Assembly (NCBI GenBank): GCA_016714225.1
Contig: JADJNS010000012.1
Location: 186,001 to 250,000 of the forward strand
Reading direction: 5' to 3'
Length of the DNA: 64,000 nt
From: Archangiaceae bacterium
GTDB lineage: Bacteria; Myxococcota; Myxococcia; Myxococcales; Myxococcaceae
This document shows, one piece after another, positions 37,446 through 46,892 of this stretch (within the stretch, counting starts at the first letter, position 1; every line of letters begins with the position of its first letter). The translations under genes were made by a program, and so were the position numbers. The notes below the pieces were generated by a model. It saw only the letters and a program-made list of their open reading frames with translations, was not told where the DNA came from and did no database searches.

Positions 37446-39864
37446 ATGGGGCTCTTCAGGTTTCTTCGTCGCGGTGAGCGTCAGAGCCAGCCTCCGTCCC
37501 GAGAGGTCGAGCGGTTCGATCAGCTCTCGACCCCGCCCGTTGCAGCGGTGGCGACGGCGGTCACCTCGACCATCGCGCTGAAGAAGGGCCAGCTCGCGCA
37601 GGGCCTCGATGCGCAGTTCGGCACGTTGATACACGCGCTGCCGCAGCTCTCTTGGGCCGAGGCGTTCAGCGGAGCGAGCGACACGCACCGCAACCCGGAC
37701 TTCAAGCTCCCGGCGCCTGTCGAAGAGGCCTGGGCCGGGGCCTACGCCGCGATGGGCAAGAAGATGGCCTGGCAGGTCGACCTCGACGGCCAGCCCGGCA
37801 CGGTGATCGCGCTGAGCCCGGGCGCCGCCGATCGCGGAGTGCGCTTCGCGGTCTTCGACGCCGACGGAAAGTGTCTGTCGTCGGGTTACGCCCGCGAGAC
37901 CAGCGAGGGCTGGGCGACCGAGAGCAAGGGCACCGAGCCGATCTGGGTCACCGAGCGGCACGAGCAGCAGCTGCAGCAACAGCGCGCCGCCGCCGACCAG
38001 GCGCGCCTGGCCGACGAGTACCGTGCCGCGCAGGCCCAGGCGCCCGCAGCTTCGGTCGCCCAGCGCGAGTACGCCTCGAAGCTGGTGGCCCAGGCCTTTC
38101 GCGGCCAGGGGCCCGCGGCGATGCTGGTGCCTGCGCCGGGGCAGCCGCAGGGCTTTCGCGCCGCCCAGGTGACCCCGTATCACGCGGCGGGGTTCGCCAT
38201 CGAGGCGGCCCGGGTTCCCGAGTGGGCTCCCGCGCCCGAGCTGCTGGCCGAGGTCGCCCAGGGCGCGCCGCAGCGCCCGCTGCTCGTCCCCGAGGTCTAT
38301 TCCGAGACGGTGGGGCGCAACGTGCGCTTCGCGGTGTTCTTGCCGCCCGGCTTCGACCCCAGCGGGCCGAGAAGTACGACGTGGTGCAGGTGGTGCCGAA
38401 CGACCCCCGCGCGACGCTGGCCAGCGCGGTGGCCGAGCTGCGCCCCTTCATCGAGCGGCGTCTGGCCGCCGAAGAGGCCTCGGAGGCGGTGGTGATCGTG
38501 CCCGAGCGCGTCTCTGCCAACGCGGGGCCGTGGCCACAGAGCGACGCCGCCACCTGCCAGCAGGTGCTCGACGTCGACCTTCACCCTTTTCTCGAGGCGC
38601 ACTTCAACGCCGACGAGGCGGCGATCGCCTCGTGGTCGTGGCCCGACGCCGGGTCGGCGACCGCTCCCGCGGCACCCGAGGCAGCTCGCGCCCGCGCTGC
38701 GCAGCCCGACCGCGCCGGCCCGGTGCTGTGGAGCCGTGAAGAAGCCCCGCCTGCGGTCGCCACCCCGGCGAGCGCGCCCGAGGCAGCTCCCGGGCGCGCT
38801 GCGCCGCCTGACCGCGCCGGCCCGGTGCAGTGGAGCCGTGAAGAGGCCCCGCCTGCGGTCACCACCCCGGCCCGTCGCGAGGTCGCGCCCGCCGCGCCGG
38901 TCTCGTTCGACGGGCTCGGCCTGCCCTCCGAGGCGGCGGCCGCGCTCGACGACGTGGTTCGTCGCCTGCCTGCGCTCGGCGCACCGCTGGTGGACCTGGT
39001 GAAGAAGCGGCCCGGGCTGTTCGCGGGGCCCGACGCGGTGACCGGCAAGAGCTTCGCAGTGCAGCTGCGCGCGCACGTCGCCACCGGCCAGGTTCGCCCC
39101 GCCGAGGTGGCGGGGTTGACCGACTTCCTCTCGCGGCTCGACGACCAGGCGTTCAATTTTCGGCGCTCGGGCTACAGCCACGCGGGCGGCCTGTTGCTGG
39201 CGCTGGCCCGTAACCACCCCGGCCTGGTGCTCGAGCTCATCGACGCGGCGCGCACCGGTCGCGACTACCCGCTGCGGCGCCTCTACGACGGAGACGGCGC
39301 GGGCGTGCTGCGGCCCACCCGCCAGATGGCGGCCGGGTTCGAGACCTCGCGTGGGGTGATGGCCTTCGAAGAGGGCCTGGTGACCAGCGTGGTCGACCAG
39401 CTCAAGCCGCACGTTCTGCCCGCAGACCGCTTGACCGTGGGGCGCTGCCAGCCGGTGGCGATCGGGGTCTCAAGCTGACCGGCCAAGACGTGCGCTACGC
39501 CTACGCCTTCAACCTGAAGACCGGCGACGACCTGGTGGCGGCGCTCGAGACGCAGGGCGGCGAGGGGCTGTCGATGGCCGACGTCGAGTTCACCGACCGC
39601 AGCGGCAAGCGTACCTTCTGCCACTTCCCCACGTTCTCGGACTACGACCCGGCCACCCGCACGGTCGCGCTCCAAGATTTTTCAAAGGCGCCGCGTCGCG
39701 TCTCGGTCGAAGGGCTGCGCTTCTCGGAGAAGGGCGACACCCGCCCCGCGCTGTACTACCGGGCCCACCCCGGCATGGAGCGGTTCCTCACTCCCGAAGA
39801 GCACCCCACCCGTGAGAGCTATCGCCCGCCGGCGAAGCTGGGGTGGGGCGAAGACTACGACTGA
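37446..39864 (+). pseudogene. Large protein of unknown function, two frame breaks
   Basis: ATG 37446 (MGLFRFLRRGE) has AGGGGTG upstream. The frame breaks near 38370 and 39470; adding one G at each (GGG to GGGG; GGGG to GGGGG) gives DPSGAEKYDVVQVVP and IGGLKLTGQDVRYAY and one product of about 806 residues. The first 220 residues are helical with a Gln/Ala-rich stretch. Residues about 290-390 (VRFAVFLPPGFDPSG) faintly resemble an esterase-D-type domain without a GxSxG. Two 34-residue repeats follow, then a helical and a beta-rich C-terminal domain. Cytoplasmic by sequence; not recognised. Confidence 0.65.
38672..38875 (+). repeat. Two 102-bp in-frame tandem repeats
   Basis: Units 38672-38773 and 38774-38875 encode APEAARARAAQPDRAGPVLW-type and APEAAPGRAAPPDRAGPVQW-type 34-residue copies, each continuing with SREEAPPAV. 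They form a Pro/Ala linker in the large unknown protein. Confidence 0.8.
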
Positions 39865-39913
39865 CGCGTCTGGTGGCCCTTGCCCGCGCCGCCACAGTCA
39901 CGCGGTCGCCTAT

Positions 39914-41221
39914 CTAGTTCTTGAGCGACTCACCCGCCGGTCGGGCGCCGTCAGCCTCGTCGGGCGCGGCGACCGGGGAGACCGGGGAGACCGGCTGCAT
40001 CGTCGAAGGCGACGGGGCGCTGGCCACCGCCTCGGCGATCTTCACCGCCGCGTGCAGCTCGGCCTCTTGCGCGGCGAGCTCGGTGCCGGTCGCCACCTCG
40101 TGGGCCAGGCGCGCTTCGTCGGCCTGCGCGCTGGCCAGGGCGTTGAACTTGCGCGAGAGCGCCGACATCTCGGCGGCCTTGATCTGGGTGTGGCCCGAGC
40201 GCATGCCGATCAGCGCCACGCGGGCGCGCTCGAGCAGCGCCACCTGGCTCTTGAGCTTGGCCAAGATGCGCTCGCGCTTGTTCTTGAGCTCGCCCAGCCG
40301 GTCCATCTCTTCGCGGAGCGAGGCGGCGGCGAGCTCGAGCTGGCGGCGGGCCACTGCGTCTTTCGAGGCCTGCGCGCTCTTCTGGAGATCGAGCACCTCT
40401 TTCTCGAGCTCCTTCACGGTGTCGTCTTCGAGCTGGGTCTCGACTCCGGCCCAGTCGGCCGCGAGCTCGACCGCGTCTTTGGTGAGGCGCTGCAGGGTGC
40501 GGGCGAGCTCTTCGCGTGCCGGCTCGCGGGGCAGCTTCTGCATCGACTCGCCGCACTGGCGGTAGAGGTTGAGCGCGCGGGTCGAGAGCGTCTGGAACTC
40601 GCCGTGCAGCTGCGGAATCAGCTCTTCGCAGCGCGCCTCGACCGGGTCGGCCTTCAGCATCAGGTGCGCCGAGATGCCGCCGATGCCGGCGAACAGCGCC
40701 ACGATGACGCCGCTGATGAGCGCGGCCAACAGCCCCGGGGTCTGCCAGTCGGCCATGCGCAGCGCCAGCACCTTGGCCACCTCGAGGCCTGCCACCGAGA
40801 GACCGGCGGTGGCGGCTGCGGCGACCCCGTAGTGCACCACGCCGGGCCGCGCTGCGCCCACGCTGCCTTCTTCGCCCTTCTCGCACTGGCCCGCCTTGAC
40901 CATCAGCGCTCCGGCGGCCGCGCCCGAGAGCGCCACCGTCCACGACTGCGAGAAGCCGAACAGCCACGGCGCCGCGGGCAGCGCCAGGCTCAGCGCACCG
41001 AGCATCAGCTTGTCCATCTTGTCGCCTCGCACGCTGGCCAGCGCGGTGCCGGCGATGGCGAGGAAGGCGAGCGGTACCCCGGTGACTCCCAGCCGTGCGC
41101 CCATCATCTGGGTGACGTAGGCGAGCAGCCCCGCCCCGGCGCCGGCCGCCAGGCCACGCATCACGTTGCGCTCGAAGTCTTCGCGCTGGTGCATCTGCAG
41201 AACGGCCGAGTTGGAAGCCAT
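39914..41221 (-). CDS. Membrane and coiled-coil protein of unknown function
   Basis: 435 residues. Several hydrophobic segments fill residues 20-190 (GLAAGAGAGLLAYVTQMMG; GVPLAFLAIAGTALASV; PGLLAALISGVIVALFAGIG). A long charged coiled-coil follows to about residue 390 (DDTVKELEKEVLDLQKSAQ, EEMDRLGELKNKRERILAKL). The tail is Pro/Ala-rich. It is 23 bp downstream of the VWA gene on the same strand, so probably one operon and a membrane complex with it. No family is recognised. The stop is followed by the motif TAGATAGGCGA also found after the HELGH gene. Confidence 0.75.
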   Translation of the reverse strand: MASNSAVLQMHQREDFERNVMRGLAAGAGAGLLAYVTQMMGARLGVTGVPLAFLAIAGTALASVRGDKMDKLMLGALSLALPAAPWLFGFSQSWTVALSGAAAGALMVKAGQCEKGEEGSVGAARPGVVHYGVAAAATAGLSVAGLEVAKVLALRMADWQTPGLLAALISGVIVALFAGIGGISAHLMLKADPVEARCEELIPQLHGEFQTLSTRALNLYRQCGESMQKLPREPAREELARTLQRLTKDAVELAADWAGVETQLEDDTVKELEKEVLDLQKSAQASKDAVARRQLELAAASLREEMDRLGELKNKRERILAKLKSQVALLERARVALIGMRSGHTQIKAAEMSALSRKFNALASAQADEARLAHEVATGTELAAQEAELHAAVKIAEAVASAPSPSTMQPVSPVSPVAAPDEADGARPAGESLKN

Positions 41222-41244
41222 GGTCTTGAGCCCTTTTCGATGCG

Positions 41245-42657
41245 TCAGTAGGTGGAGCCCTGAAGGCCGAAGTCGAGGCGCGCCTTGCGCTTGGCGCCCT
41301 TGCTGGCGGCCTGCACCTCGTCGTCGCTGGTCGCCTTCTGGAACTGCTCGTTCCACTGTTTCTGCTCGGCGCGGTCTTGCGCCACCGCACCTTCGCCTGC
41401 GACCTTGCCTGCCTCTTCGAAGAAGAAGGCGTTCTGCTGCAGCAGGGCTTGCGCCCGGGCGCGATCGCCGGCCTTGAGCGCGTCGGCCGCGGCCTGGGTG
41501 TTCACCGCGCTCTGGGCGCGCGCCGCGTAGACGGTGGCGTCTTTGTCGCGCTTGGCGAAGACCACGTCGGCCCGGTCGGTGCTCATCGCAGCCAGCGAGG
41601 CGCGGGAGTGAACTGGCTTGCCTTGCAGCAGGTCGACGTAGTCGAGGCTCAGCCCGGCCACGTCGAAGGCCAGGCCGGCGGCGGGGGCGGTGATGGTGAC
41701 GCGCGCAACCAGCCGCTCGAACTGACCCGCGCTGAAGTCGGGCAGGCTCACCGTGACCTGGCGGCGATCGGTGACGCCGCTGCGGTAGCCGAGCACCTCG
41801 TCGAGCTCGACGCCCTCGGGCAGCTTGAAGCTGAGCAGCACGTCGTGGGCGACCTGGGTGCCGGCCTGGTTCAGGTCTTTCTGGAAGATGGTGCTGAGCT
41901 GCGCGGCGTCTTGCAGAAAGGCGTACGCGCCACCGCCCGAGGCGGCGATGCCCTGCATCAGGTCTTCGTTGAAGTCGGTGCCCACGCCGATGGAGGTGAC
42001 CGAGATGCCGGCGCCGCGAATCGCCCGGGTGAGCTCGAGCAGGCTGCCCGAGTCTTGAAGGCCCTCGGTGGGCTGGCCATCGCTGATCAGCACCAGGCGG
42101 TTCACCTTGAAGTCGCTCATCGAGGCCAGCAGCAGGTCGCGGCCGGTGGTGAGGCCCGCGCCGATGTTGGTACCGCCTTCGTCCCAGATGTTATCGATGT
42201 AGCGAATCAGGCTGCGCTTGTTCTCTTCGGTGCAGAACACCCCGTTCATGCTCTTCACGTCGCCGCCGTAGTGCACGATGGCGAGGCGGTCGGTGGCCTT
42301 GAGCTGCGAGACCAGCTGCAGCGCGGCCATCTTCGCCTGCTGCAGCTTGAACCCCGACATCGAGCCGGAGCGATCGATCACCAGCGCCAGGTTCACCGGG
42401 GTGCGGCTCTGGCCCGGCACCTCGACCCCGTTCAGGTCGACGGTGACGAACGCCTCGGAGCGGCCGCTGCCCACGTAGGGGTGCGAGAGCCGCGCCGTCA
42501 TCTTGATCGAACCGTCATTCGCGAACGCCTGCGGGGGTGACGAATTGGCAACCGGTGTCGGCGGAGCCACGAGGTTCATCGGGCGCGGCATGCCCACCAC
42601 GAGGGCGACCAGGGCGAGCACTGCGGCAGAGGCGAGGAAGATGGCGGTTCGATTCAT
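41245..42657 (-). CDS. VWA-domain protein
   Basis: 470 residues. The N-terminal membrane anchor or signal is AIFLASAAVLALVALVVGM. The von Willebrand factor A domain has the metal-ion-dependent adhesion site DRSGSMSG and later GGTNIGAGLTTG and LISDGQPTEG. A beta-sandwich and a helical C-terminal tail (KAGDRARAQALLQQNAFFF) follow, as in YfbK-like proteins. It is probably periplasmic and membrane-tethered, working with the coiled-coil membrane protein encoded next. The left end of the transposon lies about 200 bp upstream of its start. Confidence 0.87.
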   Translation of the reverse strand: MNRTAIFLASAAVLALVALVVGMPRPMNLVAPPTPVANSSPPQAFANDGSIKMTARLSHPYVGSGRSEAFVTVDLNGVEVPGQSRTPVNLALVIDRSGSMSGFKLQQAKMAALQLVSQLKATDRLAIVHYGGDVKSMNGVFCTEENKRSLIRYIDNIWDEGGTNIGAGLTTGRDLLLASMSDFKVNRLVLISDGQPTEGLQDSGSLLELTRAIRGAGISVTSIGVGTDFNEDLMQGIAASGGGAYAFLQDAAQLSTIFQKDLNQAGTQVAHDVLLSFKLPEGVELDEVLGYRSGVTDRRQVTVSLPDFSAGQFERLVARVTITAPAAGLAFDVAGLSLDYVDLLQGKPVHSRASLAAMSTDRADVVFAKRDKDATVYAARAQSAVNTQAAADALKAGDRARAQALLQQNAFFFEEAGKVAGEGAVAQDRAEQKQWNEQFQKATSDDEVQAASKGAKRKARLDFGLQGSTY

Positions 42658-42858
42658 GGACTTGGCTCTTTCGACCTACAGGAAGTGACCCAGGCGGCCA
42701 GACACCAGCGCGCGTCTCCTCGTTCACGAACGAGAAGAATGAACGATCTACTTGCAAAGGTAGATCCGCATTCCGACCGACGGTCAGACGCCCGATGGGT
42801 GCTCAGATGTGGGATGCGCGCATGCGCTGCTGATGCAGAGGGCTCAAGAGATTCCTGT

Positions 42859-42911
42859 GTCGTGCGCGCCAATTGATGAGCGTTTGAGTTAGCTCCAATT
42901 CCCTTAGCGAC
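42859..42911 (+). repeat. Left terminal inverted repeat
   Basis: Contains TTGATGAGCGTTT at 42873-42885 and CTTAGCGA at 42903-42910, which recur inverted at the right end. The outermost bases are uncertain by a few positions. Confidence 0.8.
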
Positions 42912-42948
42912 TTCCCCCTCGCCTAGCCCAACAGGCAGAGCGAAAGGG

Positions 42949-44114
42949 ATGGTCGCAGTGGCAGCGAAGAGAGACAGCAAACGAAGAAAGACCCGACGCA
43001 CGTATGGTCATGGCTATACGCCGGAGTTCCGCAAGCGCGTCGTCCGAGAGGTAGTCGAAGACGGCACGTCGGCGAGCGAGGTGGCCGACGTCTTCGGGGT
43101 GTCGCGCGAGGCCGTCTACAACTGGGTGAAGGCGTTCAAGGCGCACGGCGAGAGCGCGCTCGACACCAAGACACCGGGACGGAAGGCACAGCCGAAGGCA
43201 GCGGACGTGCCCGACACGAAGCGCGACGCGGTAGTGGCGGTGAAGCAGGCCTTCCCGAACTTCGGCGCGCGAAAAATCTCCGACAGCTTGAGGCGCTTCG
43301 AGGCGCTGGGCGTGTCGGCGACGCAGGTACGCCGCATTCTGCACGAAGAGGGCTTGCTGCCCGACAAGCCACCGGAGCTGCCGAAGATGCCGCCGCCGGA
43401 ACGCCGCTTCGAGCGAGCCGAGCCGAACCAGCTGTGGCAGTCGGACATCTTCACCTTCCTGCTGCGACGCCATCAGCGCGTCTACGTGACAGCCTTCATG
43501 GATGACCACTCGCGCTTCGTCGTCGCGCATGTGCTGTCGCACCACCAGAAGGGCAGCCTCACCTGCGAGGCGCTGGAGCGGGGCATCGCGAGTTATGGCA
43601 CGCCGCAAGAAGTGCTGACCGACCAGGGCCGTCAGTACACGGCATGGCGTGGCGAGACGGCCTTCGAGGCGCTGCTCAAGCAGTACGGCATTCGCCACGT
43701 GATGAGTCGGCCGCAGCACCCCCAGACGCTCGGCAAGGTGGAGCGCTTCTGGAAGACGCTGTGGGACGAATTCCTGTCGCGCACGGTGTTCGCCGACTTC
43801 GCCGACTGCGAGCGACGCATGGCGCTCTTCATTCACGCCTACAACTTCAGGCGGCCGCATCAGGCCTTGAGCGGCCTTGTGCCCGCAGACCGGTACTTCC
43901 GCTCGGCGCCGCAGGTGCGAGACGCAGTCGAGAAGGGCGTCTCGGCAAACGCGCTGCGGCTCGCGCTCGAGCAGCCCACGCGCAAGCCCTTCTATTTGAC
44001 GGGCCGCCTCGGCGACAAAGACGTGTCCATCGCCATCGCGGAAGACGGACTGCAACTGCAGCTCGGAGACGACGCCCCACAGCTCATCAAACTCACCAAA
44101 GAGGACCGCGATGA
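42949..44114 (+). CDS. DDE transposase A (rve integrase core, N-terminal helix-turn-helix)
   Basis: About 388 residues of convincing protein. A helix-turn-helix (residues 24-62, ASEVADVFGVSREAVYNWVK) and a second winged-helix-like part precede an integrase core with catalytic D166 (LWQSDIF), D225 (LTDQGRQY) and E265 (LGKVERFW), 39 residues between the last two. It resembles IS481/IS630-style transposases. The frame stays open to 45144, but beyond about 44110 the translation looks random and overlaps the next two genes, so the end given is approximate. The last codons may read in the +1 frame (THQRGPR-stop at 44114). Confidence 0.75.
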
Positions 44115-44668
44115 AACCAAGCCGCAACAAGCCCGCTTCCACGAAGCCTCCGCGCAAGCGGCCGACGAGAGCACGCCCGACGCCGAGCTGGCTGCTCGAG
44201 CAGCAGGACCTGGACGAGATGGCGCGCCGCCGCACTCTTATGGTGCTGTCGGTGTTGTCGGGCGAGAAGGCAGTGACCGACGCCGTGACGGAGGCGCAGA
44301 TTTCGCGGCAGCTGTACTACCAGCTCGAGACGAAGGCGCTGCACGCGATTCTGCGGGCCCTGGCGCCGGGAGCCGAGCCGACGGGCACCTCGGGGGCGGA
44401 CGGGTACACCAAACGCATCACCGAGCTGGAGGAGCAGGTGAAGCAGCTGCAGCAGGACCGGCGCCGGAGCGAGCGGCTGCTCTTCCTCACCCGAAAGATG
44501 GTGAAGAAGGGGCCGCTGGCGTCGGAGACGCGGGGCCGGCCGCGCAAGGCGAAGTCCTCATCGACGAGGCCTGGGGCAGGCGCTTCGACAGCCTCGACGC
44601 CGGAGAGCACGACGACGGCAGCCGAGTCGCCTTCGACCCCGAGCAGGGATGGCGCGAGCAACCCCTGA
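44111..44668 (+). CDS. Transposon helix-turn-helix/coiled-coil protein
   Basis: 185 residues starting MKPSRNKPASTKPP with AGAGGA six bases upstream. A basic N-terminus precedes a helical region (AVTDAVTEAQISRQLYYQLE, helix-turn-helix-like). A coiled coil follows (ITELEEQVKQLQQDRRRSER), then a Ser/Thr/Pro-rich tail. There is no catalytic motif. Placed between two transposases, it is probably an accessory DNA-binding or bridging subunit. The start overlaps the end of transposase A. Confidence 0.72.
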   Translation: MKPSRNKPASTKPPRKRPTRARPTPSWLLEQQDLDEMARRRTLMVLSVLSGEKAVTDAVTEAQISRQLYYQLETKALHAILRALAPGAEPTGTSGADGYTKRITELEEQVKQLQQDRRRSERLLFLTRKMVKKGPLASETRGRPRKAKSSSTRPGAGASTASTPESTTTAAESPSTPSRDGASNP

Positions 44669-44713
44669 CGTGGACTAGGAAGCTCGCGGGCGCCGACGCG
44701 CCCGGGGGTGCGC

Positions 44714-46180
44714 ATGAGCGACGAAGCCGAGCCGCAGAAGAAGGCGAAGAGCGACTACCGGGCCGCACCGACGGTGCCACCGGAGGTGGAGCCACTGCTG
44801 GCAGCGTTTCTGGCGGTCCAAACCAAGCAGATGTCGGTGACCGAGGCAGCGAAGCTGGTGGGGCTCTCCCGCAACCGCTTCCAGAGCCTGATGCACCGTG
44901 GCCTGAGTGGCTTGCTCAAGGAGCTGGCTCAGAAGCCCGCGGGGCGCCCGTCGAAGCCGGAGTCCGAGGTGAAGCTGGAGCAACTGGTGGCACGGCTCAC
45001 GAAGGAGAACGCGTACCTGACGGAGCGGGTGGAGACGGTGGACCGGCTGCTGGGGGTGGCGAGCGAGCTGGTGCGCGGGAAGCTGACGCTGAAGGGCCGC
45101 GGCCGGCAGACGGGCGCGAAAAAGAGCCCGGAGCCGGAGGGTGAGACGGCTGAGGAGCCAGACGGGGCAGCGCGCCGGCGACTCGAGGGAGTCGAGTCGA
45201 TGAGGCAGTTGGGCGTCACGGTCGCGCTCGCGGCGGCGCTGGTGGACAGCAGTCCGTCGACCTTGCGGAGGCATGCCGCACGGGAGCGAGACGGCGAGCC
45301 CCTGGTGCGGCCGCGGGGCCCCTGTCACCAGGGGCCGGCCACGGTCGAGCAGAGGGCGAGTTGCAGCGGGCTCGTGCGGCAGATGCATGGGCTGATTGGC
45401 GCAGACGCACTCAGCCACAGCGTGGCTGGGCTGAGCCGCCGAAAGGCGGCAGCCATCAAGAGTGAGACGCTCACTCAAATGGAGCGCGAACGACTCGCTT
45501 CGTGTCAGCAGGTGGTCATCCCGACGCTTGGCGTGGTGCGCGGCTTCGACGCGATGCACGTCAGCACCATCGAAGGCTGGCGGTACCTGCTGGCGGCGGC
45601 GGATGCGAGCATCCCCTACCGAACGATGCTCGCGATGGTGGGGAGCTACGACTCGAGCTCGGTGGCGATGACGCTGGAACTCGACATCCTGCTCAACGGC
45701 GCACCGCTGGTGTACCGATTCGACCGCGCCAAGTGCCATCGCACCGCCGAAGTGCGCGAAGTGCTGAACAGACACGAGGTGCTGGTGCTGCAGGGTCCGC
45801 CTCGGCATCCGCGTTACTACGGCCAGCTCGAACGGCAGAACCGCGAGCACCGCGCATGGCTGAATGAGTGCGGCGAGCTGACGCCCCAACAGCTCGAGAC
45901 CGAAGCTCAGCGGATGAGGCATGCGTGGAACTGCACCCTGCCGCGTCGTACGCTGACGTGGCAGACTGCGGAACAAGTCTGGAAGCAACGCACGGTGCCC
46001 GCGATTGATCGGCGGGCATTGAGAGAAGAAGTGACAGACCGGGCCGCGCGGATACAGCGGCAACTCGATGTCCGCGGAGTGCATGCGGACCTGGCCGAGC
46101 GACTCGCCATCGAGGCGACGCTCACGAAGCATGGCTGGCTTGTGAGGCGTGGTGGAGAAATCGCTAAGTGTTTGGCTTAA
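44714..46180 (+). CDS. DDE transposase B (second integrase-type transposase)
   Basis: 488 residues from ATG 44714 (GTG 44708 also possible). The N-terminal helix-turn-helix (VTEAAKLVGLSRNRFQSLM) is followed by a coiled coil and a second helix-turn-helix-like segment (LVDSSPSTLRRHAARER). The integrase core has D279 (VRGFDAMHV), D337 (YRFDRAKCH) and E373 (YGQLERQNREH), exactly 35 residues between the last two, so the active site looks intact. It is unrelated in detail to transposase A. The TAA stop lies within the right terminal repeat. Confidence 0.82.
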   Translation: MSDEAEPQKKAKSDYRAAPTVPPEVEPLLAAFLAVQTKQMSVTEAAKLVGLSRNRFQSLMHRGLSGLLKELAQKPAGRPSKPESEVKLEQLVARLTKENAYLTERVETVDRLLGVASELVRGKLTLKGRGRQTGAKKSPEPEGETAEEPDGAARRRLEGVESMRQLGVTVALAAALVDSSPSTLRRHAARERDGEPLVRPRGPCHQGPATVEQRASCSGLVRQMHGLIGADALSHSVAGLSRRKAAAIKSETLTQMERERLASCQQVVIPTLGVVRGFDAMHVSTIEGWRYLLAAADASIPYRTMLAMVGSYDSSSVAMTLELDILLNGAPLVYRFDRAKCHRTAEVREVLNRHEVLVLQGPPRHPRYYGQLERQNREHRAWLNECGELTPQQLETEAQRMRHAWNCTLPRRTLTWQTAEQVWKQRTVPAIDRRALREEVTDRAARIQRQLDVRGVHADLAERLAIEATLTKHGWLVRRGGEIAKCLA

Positions 46181-46214
46181 ACAAAAACGCTCATCAAACG
46201 TGGCGCGTCACAAC
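46159..46214 (-). repeat. Right terminal inverted repeat
   Basis: Inverse copy: AAACGCTCATCAA at 46185-46197 and TCGCTAAG at 46161-46168, plus outer TGGCGCG (46201-46207) matching CGCGCCA of the left end. It overlaps the last codons of the third transposon gene. Confidence 0.8.
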
Positions 46215-46222
46215 TAGTCGAA

Positions 46223-46726
46223 CTAGAACCCGGCGTCGAAAACCGCCGGGCTCCGAGCGCAGAAGAACGGTGACATGGTCATGCCGAAATAGCGCTTGTA
46301 AGAAGCCGGGTCTTTCGCGTTAAGCGCAGCCAAGGTCGCCTCGTCGAGCAGCAGAGTACGGCAGCTGAGCGCCGATTTGGCATCGTTGTCGAGGGCCCGG
46401 TCGTAGCTCTGGCACCCGATCGAGCTGTCCTCGACGCACGAGCTGGAGCAGTAGCCCTGCGCGAAACCACCGTCGTCGACCTCGGTGAACGCCGAATCAC
46501 GCACGCAGACCTGGTCTTCGCACTCGGTAGAGCCGAAGGAGATGAAGTCTTTCTGCGCTGAGTTCTTGATGACCGGATCGCTCTTATAGATGGGCAGCGC
46601 GGTCGCACCGGCGTCGGGGTTGCGACGCACCAGCGTGCACGGCCGATTCAAGTCGGTGGTCTCACAGCCTGCGGTGATGGACAGGGCGATGAAGGCGAGG
46701 CCGAGGCGGTTCAAGTTGGGCTCCAA
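46223..46726 (-). CDS. Cysteine-containing lipoprotein next to the glt genes (CglC/GltK-like by position)
   Basis: 167 residues. The signal LNRLGLAFIALSITAGC ends in a lipobox TAGC. Paired cysteines follow (STECEDQVCVRDS, GYCSSSCVED, GCQSYDR, SCRTLLL). It ends FGMTMSPFFCARSPAVFDAGF. It is divergent from the gltB-like gene across 166 bp. In Myxococcus xanthus a lipoprotein gene (cglC/gltK) accompanies gltB-gltA-gltC, so this may be the counterpart, but it is on the opposite strand and the match is only positional. The transposon ends 9 bp after its stop. Confidence 0.72.
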   Translation of the reverse strand: MEPNLNRLGLAFIALSITAGCETTDLNRPCTLVRRNPDAGATALPIYKSDPVIKNSAQKDFISFGSTECEDQVCVRDSAFTEVDDGGFAQGYCSSSCVEDSSIGCQSYDRALDNDAKSALSCRTLLLDEATLAALNAKDPASYKRYFGMTMSPFFCARSPAVFDAGF

Positions 46727-46892
46727 TTCACTTCCCTCGATGCATGACTGCTGCTCCGCGGCTCATCGACATAGCACGAGTTTGCGTTGTTGATGGGCAA
46801 GTTGAGCGCGCGTAGAGTCCGCCCGGTTTTGCCGTGGGGCCTGCATTTAAAGGTGCGGGCGGGTTCAAAAAAGGCACAGACGGAGTGACCGC

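Larger units (their letters stand above)
42859..46214 (+). mobile_element. Transposon with three genes and long terminal inverted repeats
   Basis: About 3.36 kb. The left end (42859-42911) and right end (46159-46214) form an imperfect inverted repeat whose cores TTGATGAGCGTTT (13/13) and CTTAGCGA (8/8) are identical and nearly equally spaced; an outer part (GTyGTG, CGCGCCA) also matches. It carries a DDE transposase, a helix-turn-helix/coiled-coil protein and a second, different DDE transposase, all on one strand. It lies between a lipoprotein gene (stop 9 bp from the right end) and the VWA gene. No clear target-site duplication is seen. I do not recognise the family. Confidence 0.85.

Noticed and set aside
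42840..46230. Target-site duplication of the transposon
   Set aside because: Flanking bases on the two sides do not match for any likely boundary; ends remain approximate by a few bases.
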